Shown in pieces: positions 8,869 through 16,441 of a stretch of 22,117 bases of DNA. The notes beneath the pieces are model-generated. The model did no database searches and was not told where the DNA came from. It worked only from the letters and a program-made list of their open reading frames with translations. Origin of the DNA: Candidatus Latescibacterota bacterium. Its GTDB lineage: Bacteria; Latescibacterota; UBA2968; UBA8231. The DNA is taken from the NCBI GenBank assembly GCA_022825185.1, contig JAJDYK010000119.1, positions 1 to 22,117 of the forward strand, read 5' to 3'. The stretch's first letter is position 1. Each line of letters starts with the position of its first letter. The position numbers and the translations under genes are program-made.

Positions 8869-10329
8869 ATGGCTAAGCAACCTAATGTCGTCGTCCTGAT
8901 GTCCGATCAGCAGCGGCTCGACACGGTGAGCTGCTATGGGCTGAACGAAGTGTGTCGCACGCCGCACATCGACGCCTTGGCCGCGCGCGGCGTTCGCTTT
9001 GACTCGGCGTTTACACCGACTGCAATTTGCTCGCCGGCCCGCGCTTCTTTTTACACAGGCCTCTATCCGCACAAGCACGGAGTTACGGCTAACGGCCTGT
9101 GCCTGCGCGAGGGCGTGCGCGGGTTAAATCACTATCTGGACGAGGCCGGCTATCGCTGTGGATACGCTGGCAAGTGGCACGTGGATGAGCAGACCGGCCC
9201 GACGGGCTACGGGTTCACGGGGCAGGATTTCATGGGCTATGCCTTTCCGGGGTCCGACCTGTTGCCCGGCTTGCAGTTCGGGGCTAAACCACGCGGCCAC
9301 AATCCCTACGCCGACTATCTAAAAGAACGCGGCTTCGACCCGCCGCCGACGGTGTCGCACCGCTTTGTCGGCACTAATCCCTCGAATCAGGCGCAGGAGA
9401 TGTTCGCATTGCACGAGGGGCCGGTCGAGTCGTGCATTGAGTATTTCGTCGCCGAGGAAGCCAAGCGCGTCCTCGACGAAGTGGCTACTGGTGAGGAGCC
9501 TTTCTTCTTGTGGGCCAACTTTTGGGGGCCGCACAGTCCCTCGCTGGTGCCGGAGCCGTACTTTTCCATGTACGATCCAAAGGCCATTCCCGAACATCCC
9601 GGGTACGCCGAGACTTTTGAGAAAAAACCCTATCGCCAGCAGTTAATCGAAAAGCTATGGGGGTTGGGGGACTACGGCTGGGAGGGGTTTCAGGAAATCG
9701 CCGCGCGCTACTTTGGACATTGCACGCTGATTGACGACATGGTGGGTCGGGTGGTAGCTCACTTGGAACAACTGGGAGTTCTCGACGACACCATCATCGT
9801 CTATACTGCCGATCACGGCGACTGCCTCGGTGCACACAAGCTGATCGAGAAAGGCGAGTTCATGTACGACGAGATCTACCGCATTCCGCTCGTCATCGCC
9901 CACCCCGCCTGCGAGGCTCCGGGCACGGCCTGCGACGAGTTCGTCTATTTGCACGAGATCATGCTTTCGTCGCTCGACGCTGCTGGTCTTGACGTTCCCG
10001 CCAACCTCGACGGCCAGTCCTTTCTCCCGGCCATTGAGGGACGCCCGTTTGCGAATGGTCGCGAGGAAGTGTACTGCGTGTTCGACCGCCATTTTACGGT
10101 CGCCAACCAACGCATGGTCCGCACCCGCACCCATCAGTTCACTTTTAATTCGGGCGATCCGGGCGAGTTGTACGATTTGCAACGCGATCCCTATCAGCTC
10201 GACAACGTGTACGGCAATCCGGCGTACGAGGCTGTGCGCCAAGATTTGATGGGGCGGATGGGCCGCTACATGGAGGAATTGGGCGACCCGTTGCGCGGGT
10301 GGTTTGGGCGGATTAAGGGGGCGTATTGA
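8869..10329 (+). CDS. Sulfatase (Cys-type, formylglycine-dependent)
   Basis: This 486-residue member of the alkaline phosphatase-like sulfatase superfamily hydrolyses a sulfate ester. Cys54 in the CSPAR motif is the residue that must be oxidised to formylglycine by a maturase. Metal-site residues are visible in MSDQQRLD (Asp13, with Gln14 in place of the second Asp, as in many family members). Others are KWHVDE (Lys102, His104) and YTADHGD (Asp315, His316). No signal peptide is seen, so it is predicted to be cytoplasmic, unlike most polysaccharide sulfatases. That would fit a small imported sulfated substrate. The ATG chosen follows GAGGAG by eight bases; an in-frame upstream extension lies inside the previous gene and is rejected. 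Its 3' end overlaps that of the convergent M20 gene by 17 bases. No sulfatase-maturing enzyme gene is in the window. Confidence 0.93.
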   Translation: MAKQPNVVVLMSDQQRLDTVSCYGLNEVCRTPHIDALAARGVRFDSAFTPTAICSPARASFYTGLYPHKHGVTANGLCLREGVRGLNHYLDEAGYRCGYAGKWHVDEQTGPTGYGFTGQDFMGYAFPGSDLLPGLQFGAKPRGHNPYADYLKERGFDPPPTVSHRFVGTNPSNQAQEMFALHEGPVESCIEYFVAEEAKRVLDEVATGEEPFFLWANFWGPHSPSLVPEPYFSMYDPKAIPEHPGYAETFEKKPYRQQLIEKLWGLGDYGWEGFQEIAARYFGHCTLIDDMVGRVVAHLEQLGVLDDTIIVYTADHGDCLGAHKLIEKGEFMYDEIYRIPLVIAHPACEAPGTACDEFVYLHEIMLSSLDAAGLDVPANLDGQSFLPAIEGRPFANGREEVYCVFDRHFTVANQRMVRTRTHQFTFNSGDPGELYDLQRDPYQLDNVYGNPAYEAVRQDLMGRMGRYMEELGDPLRGWFGRIKGAY

Positions 10330-11665
10330 GGCCCCCAAAGCGGCAGACGATTTCGTAGAGCACCTGCGTTGCAAAGAGCAGTTCTTTCACGGGGGTGCGC
10401 TCGTCGTGGCCGTGGATCAGGGTCATTTCCTCCTCGCCTGGCTGCTGGCGATAGGGCATAAAGCCGTAGATCTGGGTTTCCGGGCGGCGCGGCACAATGT
10501 GCTTGGCGTCGGTGCCGGCTGGCATCAGATACGGAAGCACCGGCGCGTCTGGCTCGCGCTCCTGCATCACCTCGACGATCGTCTGAAAAAGCGGAGTATC
10601 GGACGACGCCTCCAAGGGCGGCGTGTACTGATCGATCTCAATGGCGACCTCATCGCCGACAAATGCGCGCAACTCGGCCGCGAAGCTCTCGGCAGTTTGC
10701 CCGGGCACTAAGCGCCCATCGATCCAAGCGGTCGCCTCTCCTGGAATCACATTGATCTTGGAACCAGCCTGTACCATGGTCGCTGAGGCCGTGTTGTGCA
10801 GGACCGCGCCCAACTCGCGGCGCAAGGTCCTGCCGATGGGCAGGTCCCGCAGTGCGGCATCCGAGGTAGCCGGATCGAGGACTTGCTGCCACAGGGCGGC
10901 TTCGGCGGCTGGACAGCGGCTGGCAATTCCCTCGACAAAGCGGCGCACGCTGGCGGATACGTGCGCGGGGAACACGGCTCCTTCCAAGCTGGCTAGTGCT
11001 CTGGACAGCTTGACGATGGCGTTGTCGCCGTGCGGCATGGAGCCATGCCCAGGCGTTCCTCGGGCGATCAGACGCAATCGGCACAGTCCCTTTTGCCCGG
11101 TCTGGCAGGTGTAAAACCGCTGCTCGCCAACCGCGAAGTCGCTGCCGCCACCTTCGGTGATGATCAAAGGCGCGTCCCACAGGTCCGGTCGATTGTCGAT
11201 AATCCACCCCGGCCCGTGATTGCCTTTACCGGCTTCCTCATCGGCGGTGGCGGCGAAGACGATGTCGCGGTTGAGTTGGACGCCTTCCCGTTGCAACAGC
11301 AGCAACACCATCAAATTCGTTGCGACCATGTTCTTCATATCCAACGCGCCCCGTCCCCACACGCAGCCGTCGGCTAGGGCACCCGAGAAGGGCGGGTGGG
11401 TCCAGTGCTCCGGCTCAGCGGCTACCACGTCGGTATGTCCCAAGAGCATGAGCGGTGGTTCGTCGCCGCCGGTCAGCCGCGCGAGGACGTTGCCTCGCTC
11501 GGGCGCGGACTCGACGAAGAGGGGATCAAAGCCCTCCTGCCGCAGTATTCCTGCTAGATAGCGCGCGGCTTTGCTTTCGTTGCCCGGGGGGTTGGTGGTG
11601 TCGATGCGGATGAGGGCCTGCAAATGCTCGGTTACTTCGGCGCGCACAGCTTTCCAGTTGATCAC
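10313..11665 (-). CDS. M20-family zinc metallopeptidase/amidohydrolase
   Basis: This 450-residue protein belongs to the M20 (ArgE/DapE/CPG2/aminoacylase) family of two-zinc hydrolases, which cleave C-terminal amino acids or N-acyl groups. Metal and catalytic motifs are intact: His77 and Asp79 in LLGHTDVV, the bridging Asp109 in GRGALDMK, and Glu143 (base) with Glu144 (metal ligand) in ADEEAGKG. A late HGHDER supplies the usual C-terminal histidine. No signal peptide is seen. The start is GTG with AAGGA six bases upstream. It shares the four bases GTGA with the stop of the upstream aspartyl-protease gene, so translation is probably coupled. It resembles the PM20D1/carboxypeptidase S subgroup, and the substrate is unknown. 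Confidence 0.92.
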   Translation of the reverse strand: MINWKAVRAEVTEHLQALIRIDTTNPPGNESKAARYLAGILRQEGFDPLFVESAPERGNVLARLTGGDEPPLMLLGHTDVVAAEPEHWTHPPFSGALADGCVWGRGALDMKNMVATNLMVLLLLQREGVQLNRDIVFAATADEEAGKGNHGPGWIIDNRPDLWDAPLIITEGGGSDFAVGEQRFYTCQTGQKGLCRLRLIARGTPGHGSMPHGDNAIVKLSRALASLEGAVFPAHVSASVRRFVEGIASRCPAAEAALWQQVLDPATSDAALRDLPIGRTLRRELGAVLHNTASATMVQAGSKINVIPGEATAWIDGRLVPGQTAESFAAELRAFVGDEVAIEIDQYTPPLEASSDTPLFQTIVEVMQEREPDAPVLPYLMPAGTDAKHIVPRRPETQIYGFMPYRQQPGEEEMTLIHGHDERTPVKELLFATQVLYEIVCRFGGLNTPP

Positions 11666-12036
11666 GACGGTTCCTTATTGACCAACAGTAGCCCGTCAAC
11701 GGGAATCAGCCGTTGCCTTACGGGGTCTATCCCCAGCCGGAAAATCTCTAAAGTTACTGCTCCTAACAGGGGCTGAGTGGCTTCCGGTCCAAAGACGACG
11801 GGTACTATGAATTCTTCACCCTCTAATCTCATCCAAGTTTGACCGATTCCACGCTCCATTCTGCTGCCGTCGGCAAGTACAAAATTGGCTCTGCTGAGAG
11901 GGACCACTCCTAATTTTCGCAGAAGGGCTTCAGGCAGCGTGGTGTAGGTCGCACCGGAATCTACCAGCGCATCAACAGGCTCAAAGTGCTGCCTTTGCGG
12001 ATCACCTATTTCCAGTTCGACCTGAAAGGTTCCCAT
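11662..12036 (-). CDS. Small retropepsin-like aspartyl protease family protein
   Basis: This protein of 124 residues resembles single-domain clan AA aspartic proteases. The signature ALVDSGATYTTLP places the catalytic Asp26 in D-S-G-A. A later hydrophobic-Gly motif (LLGAVTLEIF) matches the second retropepsin flap and core region. Such proteins would act as homodimers. The frame can begin at a TTG seven codons earlier, but the ATG chosen has GAGGAG eight bases upstream and is preferred. It has no signal peptide or membrane anchor. It is the first gene of a coupled pair with the M20 peptidase, which suggests that the two work on related peptides or that one processes the other (inference). Confidence 0.8.
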   Translation of the reverse strand: MGTFQVELEIGDPQRQHFEPVDALVDSGATYTTLPEALLRKLGVVPLSRANFVLADGSRMERGIGQTWMRLEGEEFIVPVVFGPEATQPLLGAVTLEIFRLGIDPVRQRLIPVDGLLLVNKEPS

Positions 12037-12044
12037 GTGCTTAA

Positions 12045-12050
12045 CTCCTC
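12045..12050 (-). promoter_or_regulatory. Ribosome-binding site deciding the retropepsin-like gene start
   Basis: GAGGAG on the minus strand stands eight bases before the ATG at 12036-12034. It lies inside the longer TTG-initiated reading, so it favours the shorter 124-residue protein. Confidence 0.65.
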
Positions 12051-12061
12051 TTGCCAAATTA

Positions 12062-12073
12062 ACAGGGCCCTGT
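12062..12073. repeat. 12-base palindrome upstream of the aspartyl-protease gene
   Basis: ACAGGGCCCTGT is perfectly self-complementary. A near inverted copy of its right part occurs at 12159-12169 (GGACAGTGCCC against GGGCCCTGTCC at 12065-12075, ten of eleven matching when reversed). The pair spans the divergent region between the protease gene and hsp20. It could be an activator or repressor site, or a short intergenic repeat remnant. Confidence 0.35.
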
Positions 12074-12232
12074 CCCTACAATATAGTGCAATAACGGCAC
12101 GAACTTCAGCCAATTTCGCATGACGCCTGCCAATTTTTCCAGGCCGTGCTGACAATACGGACAGTGCCCTTTTTTATATTAAAAATATCACAACTCTATA
12201 TATAACAATAAGATATGTAAAATTTTAACATG

Positions 12233-12249
12233 TTGGCACGGCTTTTGCA
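12233..12249 (+). promoter_or_regulatory. Sigma-54 (-24/-12) promoter of hsp20
   Basis: TTGGCACG followed by GCTT and then TTGCA matches the RpoN consensus (YTGGCACG-N4-TTGCW) at essentially every conserved position. The diagnostic GG (12235-12236) and GC (12247-12248) are separated by exactly ten bases. Transcription would start near 12259, giving a leader of about 45 bases before the hsp20 ATG. The upstream 170 bases are very AT-rich and could hold an enhancer-binding-protein site and a flexible loop. An RpoN activator must exist elsewhere in the genome. Confidence 0.8.
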
Positions 12250-12304
12250 ATACAATGGGCGAAGGCCAGACAAACCAACCACCACTTAACAAGGAGAAAA
12301 GATC

Positions 12305-12766
12305 ATGGCCATCAAGACTTTACTACCCAGCGCTCGCGTCAGCAATCGCCCGTGGCGCAGCCCGTTCGACAACCTCGTGGATGCCTTCTTTGGCGAGGAC
12401 TCGCGCTTGCCCGTTTTGACTGGCAACGCGGCTTTCAGCCCGCGCATCGACGTCAAGGAAGACGACGCTTCTTTCGAGATCTCGGCTGAGTTGCCGGGGT
12501 TGGAGGAGAAGGACATCGAGATCACCGTCGATGAGGGAACGCTCGTGCTGCGGGGCGAAAAGAGCGCGGCTAGCGAAGAAAAGGAAGGCAAGTACTTCCG
12601 CCAGGAGCGGATCTACGGACGCTTCGAGCGCGCCTTCCACCTGCCCGATGGCGTGCAGGACGACGCCATTGAAGCCCAGTTCAAAAACGGCGTCCTCACC
12701 CTCCATCTGCCCAAAAAGGAGGAGGCGAAAAAGGTCGTCCGCCAAGTCGAAGTCAAGGCCGGCTAG
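12305..12766 (+). CDS. Small heat-shock protein (Hsp20/alpha-crystallin)
   Basis: This 153-residue ATP-independent holdase binds unfolding proteins as large oligomers in the cytoplasm. The N-terminal arm (SPFDNLVDAFF) is followed by the alpha-crystallin domain from about residue 45. It starts with PRIDVKEDD, continues with AELPGLEEKDI and the RFERAFHLPDGV stretch, and ends with the hallmark NGVLTLHLPK. The C-terminal tail contains VEV in place of the usual I-x-I anchor. AAGGAG at 12291-12296 is eight bases before the ATG. The gene is monocistronic: a sigma-54-type promoter lies upstream and a strong intrinsic terminator follows the stop by about 20 bases. Heat or other stress control through RpoN is inferred from the promoter. 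Confidence 0.95.
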   Translation: MAIKTLLPSARVSNRPWRSPFDNLVDAFFGEDSRLPVLTGNAAFSPRIDVKEDDASFEISAELPGLEEKDIEITVDEGTLVLRGEKSAASEEKEGKYFRQERIYGRFERAFHLPDGVQDDAIEAQFKNGVLTLHLPKKEEAKKVVRQVEVKAG

Positions 12767-12782
12767 CCTGACCTAGACGCGC

Positions 12783-12817
12783 AAAAGGGGAAGGGCCTCG
12801 TGCCCTTCCCCTTTTTT
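12783..12817. terminator. Strong bidirectional intrinsic terminator
   Basis: GGGGAAGGGC (12787-12796), loop CTCGT and GCCCTTCCCC (12802-12811) form a perfect ten-pair stem. It is preceded by AAAA and followed by six Ts, so it works for hsp20 on the plus strand. It also has a shorter T-tract when read from the minus strand, where the leftward membrane-protein gene ends 30 bases away. It insulates the two converging units. Confidence 0.92.
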
Positions 12818-12847
12818 GTACCTACACCGAATTAAGAGGGTTATAAA

Positions 12848-13180
12848 CTATGTATTCCGCGTATTCTGCAATTTGCCCATCCAAGCAAGTACTACGATGA
12901 CCACCGGCCAAAACGTAGTGTTGATTAAATCGTGTATGCTGGCCGTTATTGCGTTCAGGCGAAAGTGACCGAGAGAGACATAATCATATCTTAGATCGAG
13001 AATCTCCATTAGGGATGCTACAATTGCGACGGGGATCAAGCATCGCGCTTCAATTGAGCCTTTCTTCCAAAAGACTACAGCTAGGAAAAACACGATCAAT
13101 CCTACGTGCATGTGGATTGAGTCTTTTGAAAGTTCCAAGATGGAGACGATTATTCTCTTAGCTTCTTGATATTCGGACAT
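12848..13180 (-). CDS. Small three-helix integral membrane protein of unknown function
   Basis: This 110-residue protein is not recognised with certainty. Three hydrophobic segments are visible, at about residues 25-38 (GLIVFFLAVVFW), 47-61 (LIPVAIVASLMEIL) and 89-102 (WPVVIVVLAW). A polar stretch ASIHDLINTTFWP lies between the second and third, and the Glu/Asp in MEILD and the His-Asp pair could be functional. The start ATG has a poor ribosome-binding site. The gene begins 19 bases after the COG4091-type dehydrogenase stop on the same strand, so it may be the last gene of that unit. However, it is clearly AT-richer than its neighbours, suggesting independent arrival. Confidence 0.7.
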   Translation of the reverse strand: MSEYQEAKRIIVSILELSKDSIHMHVGLIVFFLAVVFWKKGSIEARCLIPVAIVASLMEILDLRYDYVSLGHFRLNAITASIHDLINTTFWPVVIVVLAWMGKLQNTRNT

Positions 13181-13199
13181 TTTCCAATCTACTTCAGGT

Positions 13200-14546
13200 T
13201 TATTCGCACATAGCGTCTTGATCGCGCCGCAGTTGCAACGCGAGCGAATCTGGCAAATCGACCATGGCGTAGCCGATGGCGTCGCCTTGTTGCACGTCTT
13301 GCTTGAGCACGGCTCCGCCCGACAGCCCTAACGGCAACAGTCCCTCTTGGCGCGCCACGGTTGCCTTTTCGCTCTGGCCCAATACGGTGTAGCCGCCTCC
13401 GCCGTCAAGGGTTTCTCCAGCCTTGAGATCCCGCTTGGCCACGGCGATCACATCGGCGGTGGGTACGGAGCGCGGAGCGCCGGTTGGCAGGCCGTAGAGC
13501 GCGACTTTGGCGATGGTGATCGGGGCCTCAACTGCCACCAAGTGATAGGGGCGGTAGAGGAGGAAGTTTTTGCCGTCGCCGCCCGGATGCAGGCCGTAGG
13601 TGGCGAGGTCTTCGACGGTAAAGGGATGTTCGCTGCGGGCGACGACGAAGACGCCCATGCCCAGTGGGTTGTCGAGCCGGGTCTTGCCGTCCTCGGCAAC
13701 GCTGTTGGCTAGCTCGATGACTCCGCGCTGGCTCAGCAGCCCGCCTTCTTCGACCAAGCTGAATTTTTGCGGGATGTCCGCCAAATTGCACGACGGCTCG
13801 TGCATGCCCCTTATGTCGGGGACTAGCCCGGCCATGTTGGCGATGGCCGTGGCCTCGACTTGGGCTTTGGTGCCGTCGCGGAAGGAGTTGTACATCTTCA
13901 AGCTGATGTTGCGCCGCTGTAAGGTTTCTTCGTCAAAGCCAAATCGCGCCGCTGTGTTGTCGGGTGTGCCTTGGGGGTCGTCGGCGAAGAGTATAGTGCC
14001 GCGACCTGCGGCTACGACCTCCAAGCCGAGAGACCACGCCCATTCGATGATGTTCATGGTCACTCCGGGCTGATCGCCATCGACGAGGGAGTACACCACG
14101 CCTGCGCTGTCGGCCTTGCGTTTGAGTAAGGAACCGATTGTTACGTCTGTTTCGACGTTGACCATCACGAGATGGTTGCCGCTGGCGATGGCCGCGCTGG
14201 CCATGTTGGCTCCGACCGAGGTCGAGCCGGTCGCTTCCACCACCACGTCCAAATCCTCGGCTTGGGCGACTAAAAGCCCGTCTTCAACGGCGGTGAATTT
14301 TCCCGCGTGCATGGCCTCTGCCAACGCCTGCGGACTATCCGCCGTTCCAACGGTAACGTCTCCGTACCCCGCTGTGTATGCGTAACGGGCGCGCGCTAGG
14401 TCAATGTCGGCAATGGCCGAGACGACCATGCCTTTCATCTGGGCGATTTGTGCGACTAGCCCGCCGCCGAATTTTCCCGCGCCGATGATGCCGACGCGGA
14501 TGGGTTTACCTTGCCGCTCGCGCTCGGCGAGCAATGCGCTAAGCAT
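13200..14546 (-). CDS. NAD(P)-dependent dehydrogenase with C-terminal SAF domain (COG4091, homoserine dehydrogenase-like)
   Basis: This 448-residue protein has an N-terminal Rossmann fold with VGIIGAGKFGGGL at about residues 18-30. The central part resembles homoserine-dehydrogenase-like enzymes (VVVEATGSTSVGA, SLVDGDQPG). A C-terminal SAF/antifreeze-like domain spans roughly residues 365-435 (AKRDLKAGETLDGGGGYTV, AVLKQDVQQGDAIGY). The family is annotated as predicted homoserine dehydrogenase, but many members act in sugar or sugar-acid pathways, so a methionine/threonine role is unlikely here. GAGGAGGA directly precedes the ATG with good spacing. It follows the AraD-like dehydratase by 77 bases on the same strand, suggesting that the two act on successive intermediates (inference). 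Confidence 0.85.
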   Translation of the reverse strand: MLSALLAERERQGKPIRVGIIGAGKFGGGLVAQIAQMKGMVVSAIADIDLARARYAYTAGYGDVTVGTADSPQALAEAMHAGKFTAVEDGLLVAQAEDLDVVVEATGSTSVGANMASAAIASGNHLVMVNVETDVTIGSLLKRKADSAGVVYSLVDGDQPGVTMNIIEWAWSLGLEVVAAGRGTILFADDPQGTPDNTAARFGFDEETLQRRNISLKMYNSFRDGTKAQVEATAIANMAGLVPDIRGMHEPSCNLADIPQKFSLVEEGGLLSQRGVIELANSVAEDGKTRLDNPLGMGVFVVARSEHPFTVEDLATYGLHPGGDGKNFLLYRPYHLVAVEAPITIAKVALYGLPTGAPRSVPTADVIAVAKRDLKAGETLDGGGGYTVLGQSEKATVARQEGLLPLGLSGGAVLKQDVQQGDAIGYAMVDLPDSLALQLRRDQDAMCE

Positions 14547-14580
14547 GTATTCCTCCTCATTTGTTTAGATGCTATTGCTG

Positions 14581-14620
14581 GCGGGCTTCGACAAGCTCAG
14601 CCCGCGTTGAACCTGTCGAA
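14581..14620. repeat. REP-like inverted repeat
   Basis: Two interleaved hairpins are possible. GCGGGCT (14581-14587) pairs with AGCCCGC (14599-14605), and TTCGACA (14587-14593) pairs with TGTCGAA (14614-14620). The core CTTCGACAAGCTCAG...TGTCGAA is of a type widely seen as dispersed intergenic repeats in environmental bacterial genomes (recollection, not a search). It lies just after the dehydratase stop and may modulate read-through or mRNA stability between the two genes. Confidence 0.7.
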
Positions 14621-14623
14621 ATG

Positions 14624-16306
14624 CTACGTCATAAAATCTAAATCCGCCCCCAAGTTCGCCTGCAGTACGCGCTCGGCGTACAGCCGCCGCCATCCACGTG
14701 CTGGCGCAGCGGGTGCGACCCATTCGGCCCGCCGGCGGGCGAGAGTTTCCTCGGGGACTAATAAATCTAAGCGCCCGGCTTCTACGTCCAACTCGATCAG
14801 ATCGCCGTCGCGGACGAGTGCCAACGGTCCGCCGACGGCCGCTTCCGGCGCTACGTGCAAAGCGACCGTTCCATACGCCGTGCCGCTCATCCGCCCATCG
14901 GAGACGCGCACCATGTCTTCGACTCCTTGGGCGGCGAGGTGCTTGGGCAGGGGCATGGAGCCGGCTTCGGGCATTCCGAGGGCGACCGGCCCGGCTCCGC
15001 GCAGCACTAGCACGTGTTCCGGCGTAATGCCCAAGGCGGGGTCGTCAACGCGCTCGGCGTCGTCTGGCCCCTCGAATACAATGGCTGGCCCTCGGTGCTT
15101 GTGCAAGTGTGGGGACGAGGTGGCCTTTTTCAAGACGGCTCCGTCTGGCGCGAGCGAGCCTTTTAGCACTACGAGGGACGACGCTGGCCCCAGCGGCGCG
15201 TCCAAGGTGCGGATCGCGGTTTGCCAATCGCCGGGTGTGGCCACGTCCTGTAAGAGTGCGCCGAGGGTTTGGCCGCTGACTCCTACTGCATCGAGGTCGA
15301 GCATCGGCTCCAGTGCTTTGAGCAGGACGGGCACGCCGCCGGCCTTGTCGAAATCCTCCATGTACCCAGTGCCCGCTGGCTTGCAATCGACTAGCAGCGG
15401 CACTTGTTGGGACGCGGTGTGGAAGTCATCTAGCGACAGGTCCACACCGGCCCGGCGCGCAATGGCGAGCAGATGCACGACCGCATTCGTCGAACCGCTC
15501 AGCGCGGCTAGCACCTTGAGCGCGTTGGCAAAGGCCGCTGGCGTTAGTATGTCTCGCGCCGAGCGGCCCTCGGTGGCTAAGGCTACGGCCCGGCGGCCTG
15601 TGGCAACTCCGAGCCGCAAGCGTTGGCCTGAGACTGCGGGCGGGGTAGCTGCGCCCGACAGCATTAGCCCGAGGGCTTCGGTCACGCAGGCCATGGTCGA
15701 GGCCGTGCCCATGACCATGCAGGTTCCGGCGGTTGGACACAGGTTCTGCTCGACAGCGGCGATTTCTTCGGCGTCGAGCGCACCGGCTCGGTGCTGCGCC
15801 CAGTAGCGGCGGCAATCCGTGCAGGCGCCCAAGCGCTCGCCGCGCCAGTCTCCGGCCAGCATTGGCCCGGCGACGAGGTGAATGGCGGGCACGGACGCGG
15901 AAGCTGCAGCCATGAGTTGGGCTGGCAGGGTTTTGTCGCAGCCGCCGAGCAGCACGACCGCGTCCATGGGTTGGGCGGTGATCATTTCCTCGGTCGCCAT
16001 GGCCATGAGGTTGCGGTAGAGCATGGCGGTGGGGGAGAGGAGGATTTCGCCGAGGGACAGGGTCGGAAAGACGAAGGGTAGCCCGCCCGCTTCTAACACG
16101 CCCCGTTTGACGGCTTCTACGAGTTGGGGCATGGCGCGATGGCAGGTGGTGTAGTCGGACGAGGTATCGGCGATGCCGACGACGGCCCGCTCTAAATCCG
16201 CTTCGTCGTAGCCAGCCGAGGCGAGGAAAGCGCGGCGTAGGTAGCGGCTAAAGCCGGGGTCGGCGTAGTGGGTTAGGTTGCGGTCGATGCCGGTGGGGGG
16301 GTACAT
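14624..16306 (-). CDS. IlvD/Edd-family sugar-acid dehydratase (L-arabonate dehydratase-like)
   Basis: This 560-residue [2Fe-2S] dehydratase removes water from an aldonic acid to give a 2-keto-3-deoxy acid. The three cluster cysteines are present: Cys55 in DYTTCHRAMP, Cys123 in GGCDKTLP and Cys196 in AGTCMVMG. Other family blocks are TLSLGEILLSPTAM, GPMLAGDW, GACTDCRRYW, SGSTNAVVHLLAI, GMPEAGSMP and RVSDGRMSGTAYGT. The GACTDCRR and SSDYTTCHR signatures fit the AraD/arabonate-xylonate branch rather than biosynthetic IlvD or Edd. AAAGGA five bases before the ATG sets the start. It heads a leftward unit with the SAF-domain dehydrogenase. The precise sugar acid is not determinable. Confidence 0.93.
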   Translation of the reverse strand: MYPPTGIDRNLTHYADPGFSRYLRRAFLASAGYDEADLERAVVGIADTSSDYTTCHRAMPQLVEAVKRGVLEAGGLPFVFPTLSLGEILLSPTAMLYRNLMAMATEEMITAQPMDAVVLLGGCDKTLPAQLMAAASASVPAIHLVAGPMLAGDWRGERLGACTDCRRYWAQHRAGALDAEEIAAVEQNLCPTAGTCMVMGTASTMACVTEALGLMLSGAATPPAVSGQRLRLGVATGRRAVALATEGRSARDILTPAAFANALKVLAALSGSTNAVVHLLAIARRAGVDLSLDDFHTASQQVPLLVDCKPAGTGYMEDFDKAGGVPVLLKALEPMLDLDAVGVSGQTLGALLQDVATPGDWQTAIRTLDAPLGPASSLVVLKGSLAPDGAVLKKATSSPHLHKHRGPAIVFEGPDDAERVDDPALGITPEHVLVLRGAGPVALGMPEAGSMPLPKHLAAQGVEDMVRVSDGRMSGTAYGTVALHVAPEAAVGGPLALVRDGDLIELDVEAGRLDLLVPEETLARRRAEWVAPAAPARGWRRLYAERVLQANLGADLDFMT

Positions 16307-16441
16307 GGGATTCCTTTGGAGCGGACTAAGGTAGGGCTTAGTTTTGGGACGATCAATATGAAAGGAGATGGCCTAGGGCAGGTGAACCAGAGCCGTCAGC
16401 TTTCTCAGTAGTTCCAAGCGTCGCCAAGTTCGCTGGACGAC

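Noticed and set aside
9655..10374. 239-codon minus-strand open frame opposite the sulfatase
   Set aside because: Antisense of the sulfatase metal-site region; it would also overlap the 3' end of the M20 gene on the same strand.
14511..15806. 431-codon plus-strand open frame opposite the dehydratase gene
   Set aside because: Low-complexity Ser/Ala/Pro/Arg-rich translation typical of the antisense of GC-rich coding DNA; the minus-strand frame is a full, motif-intact dehydratase.
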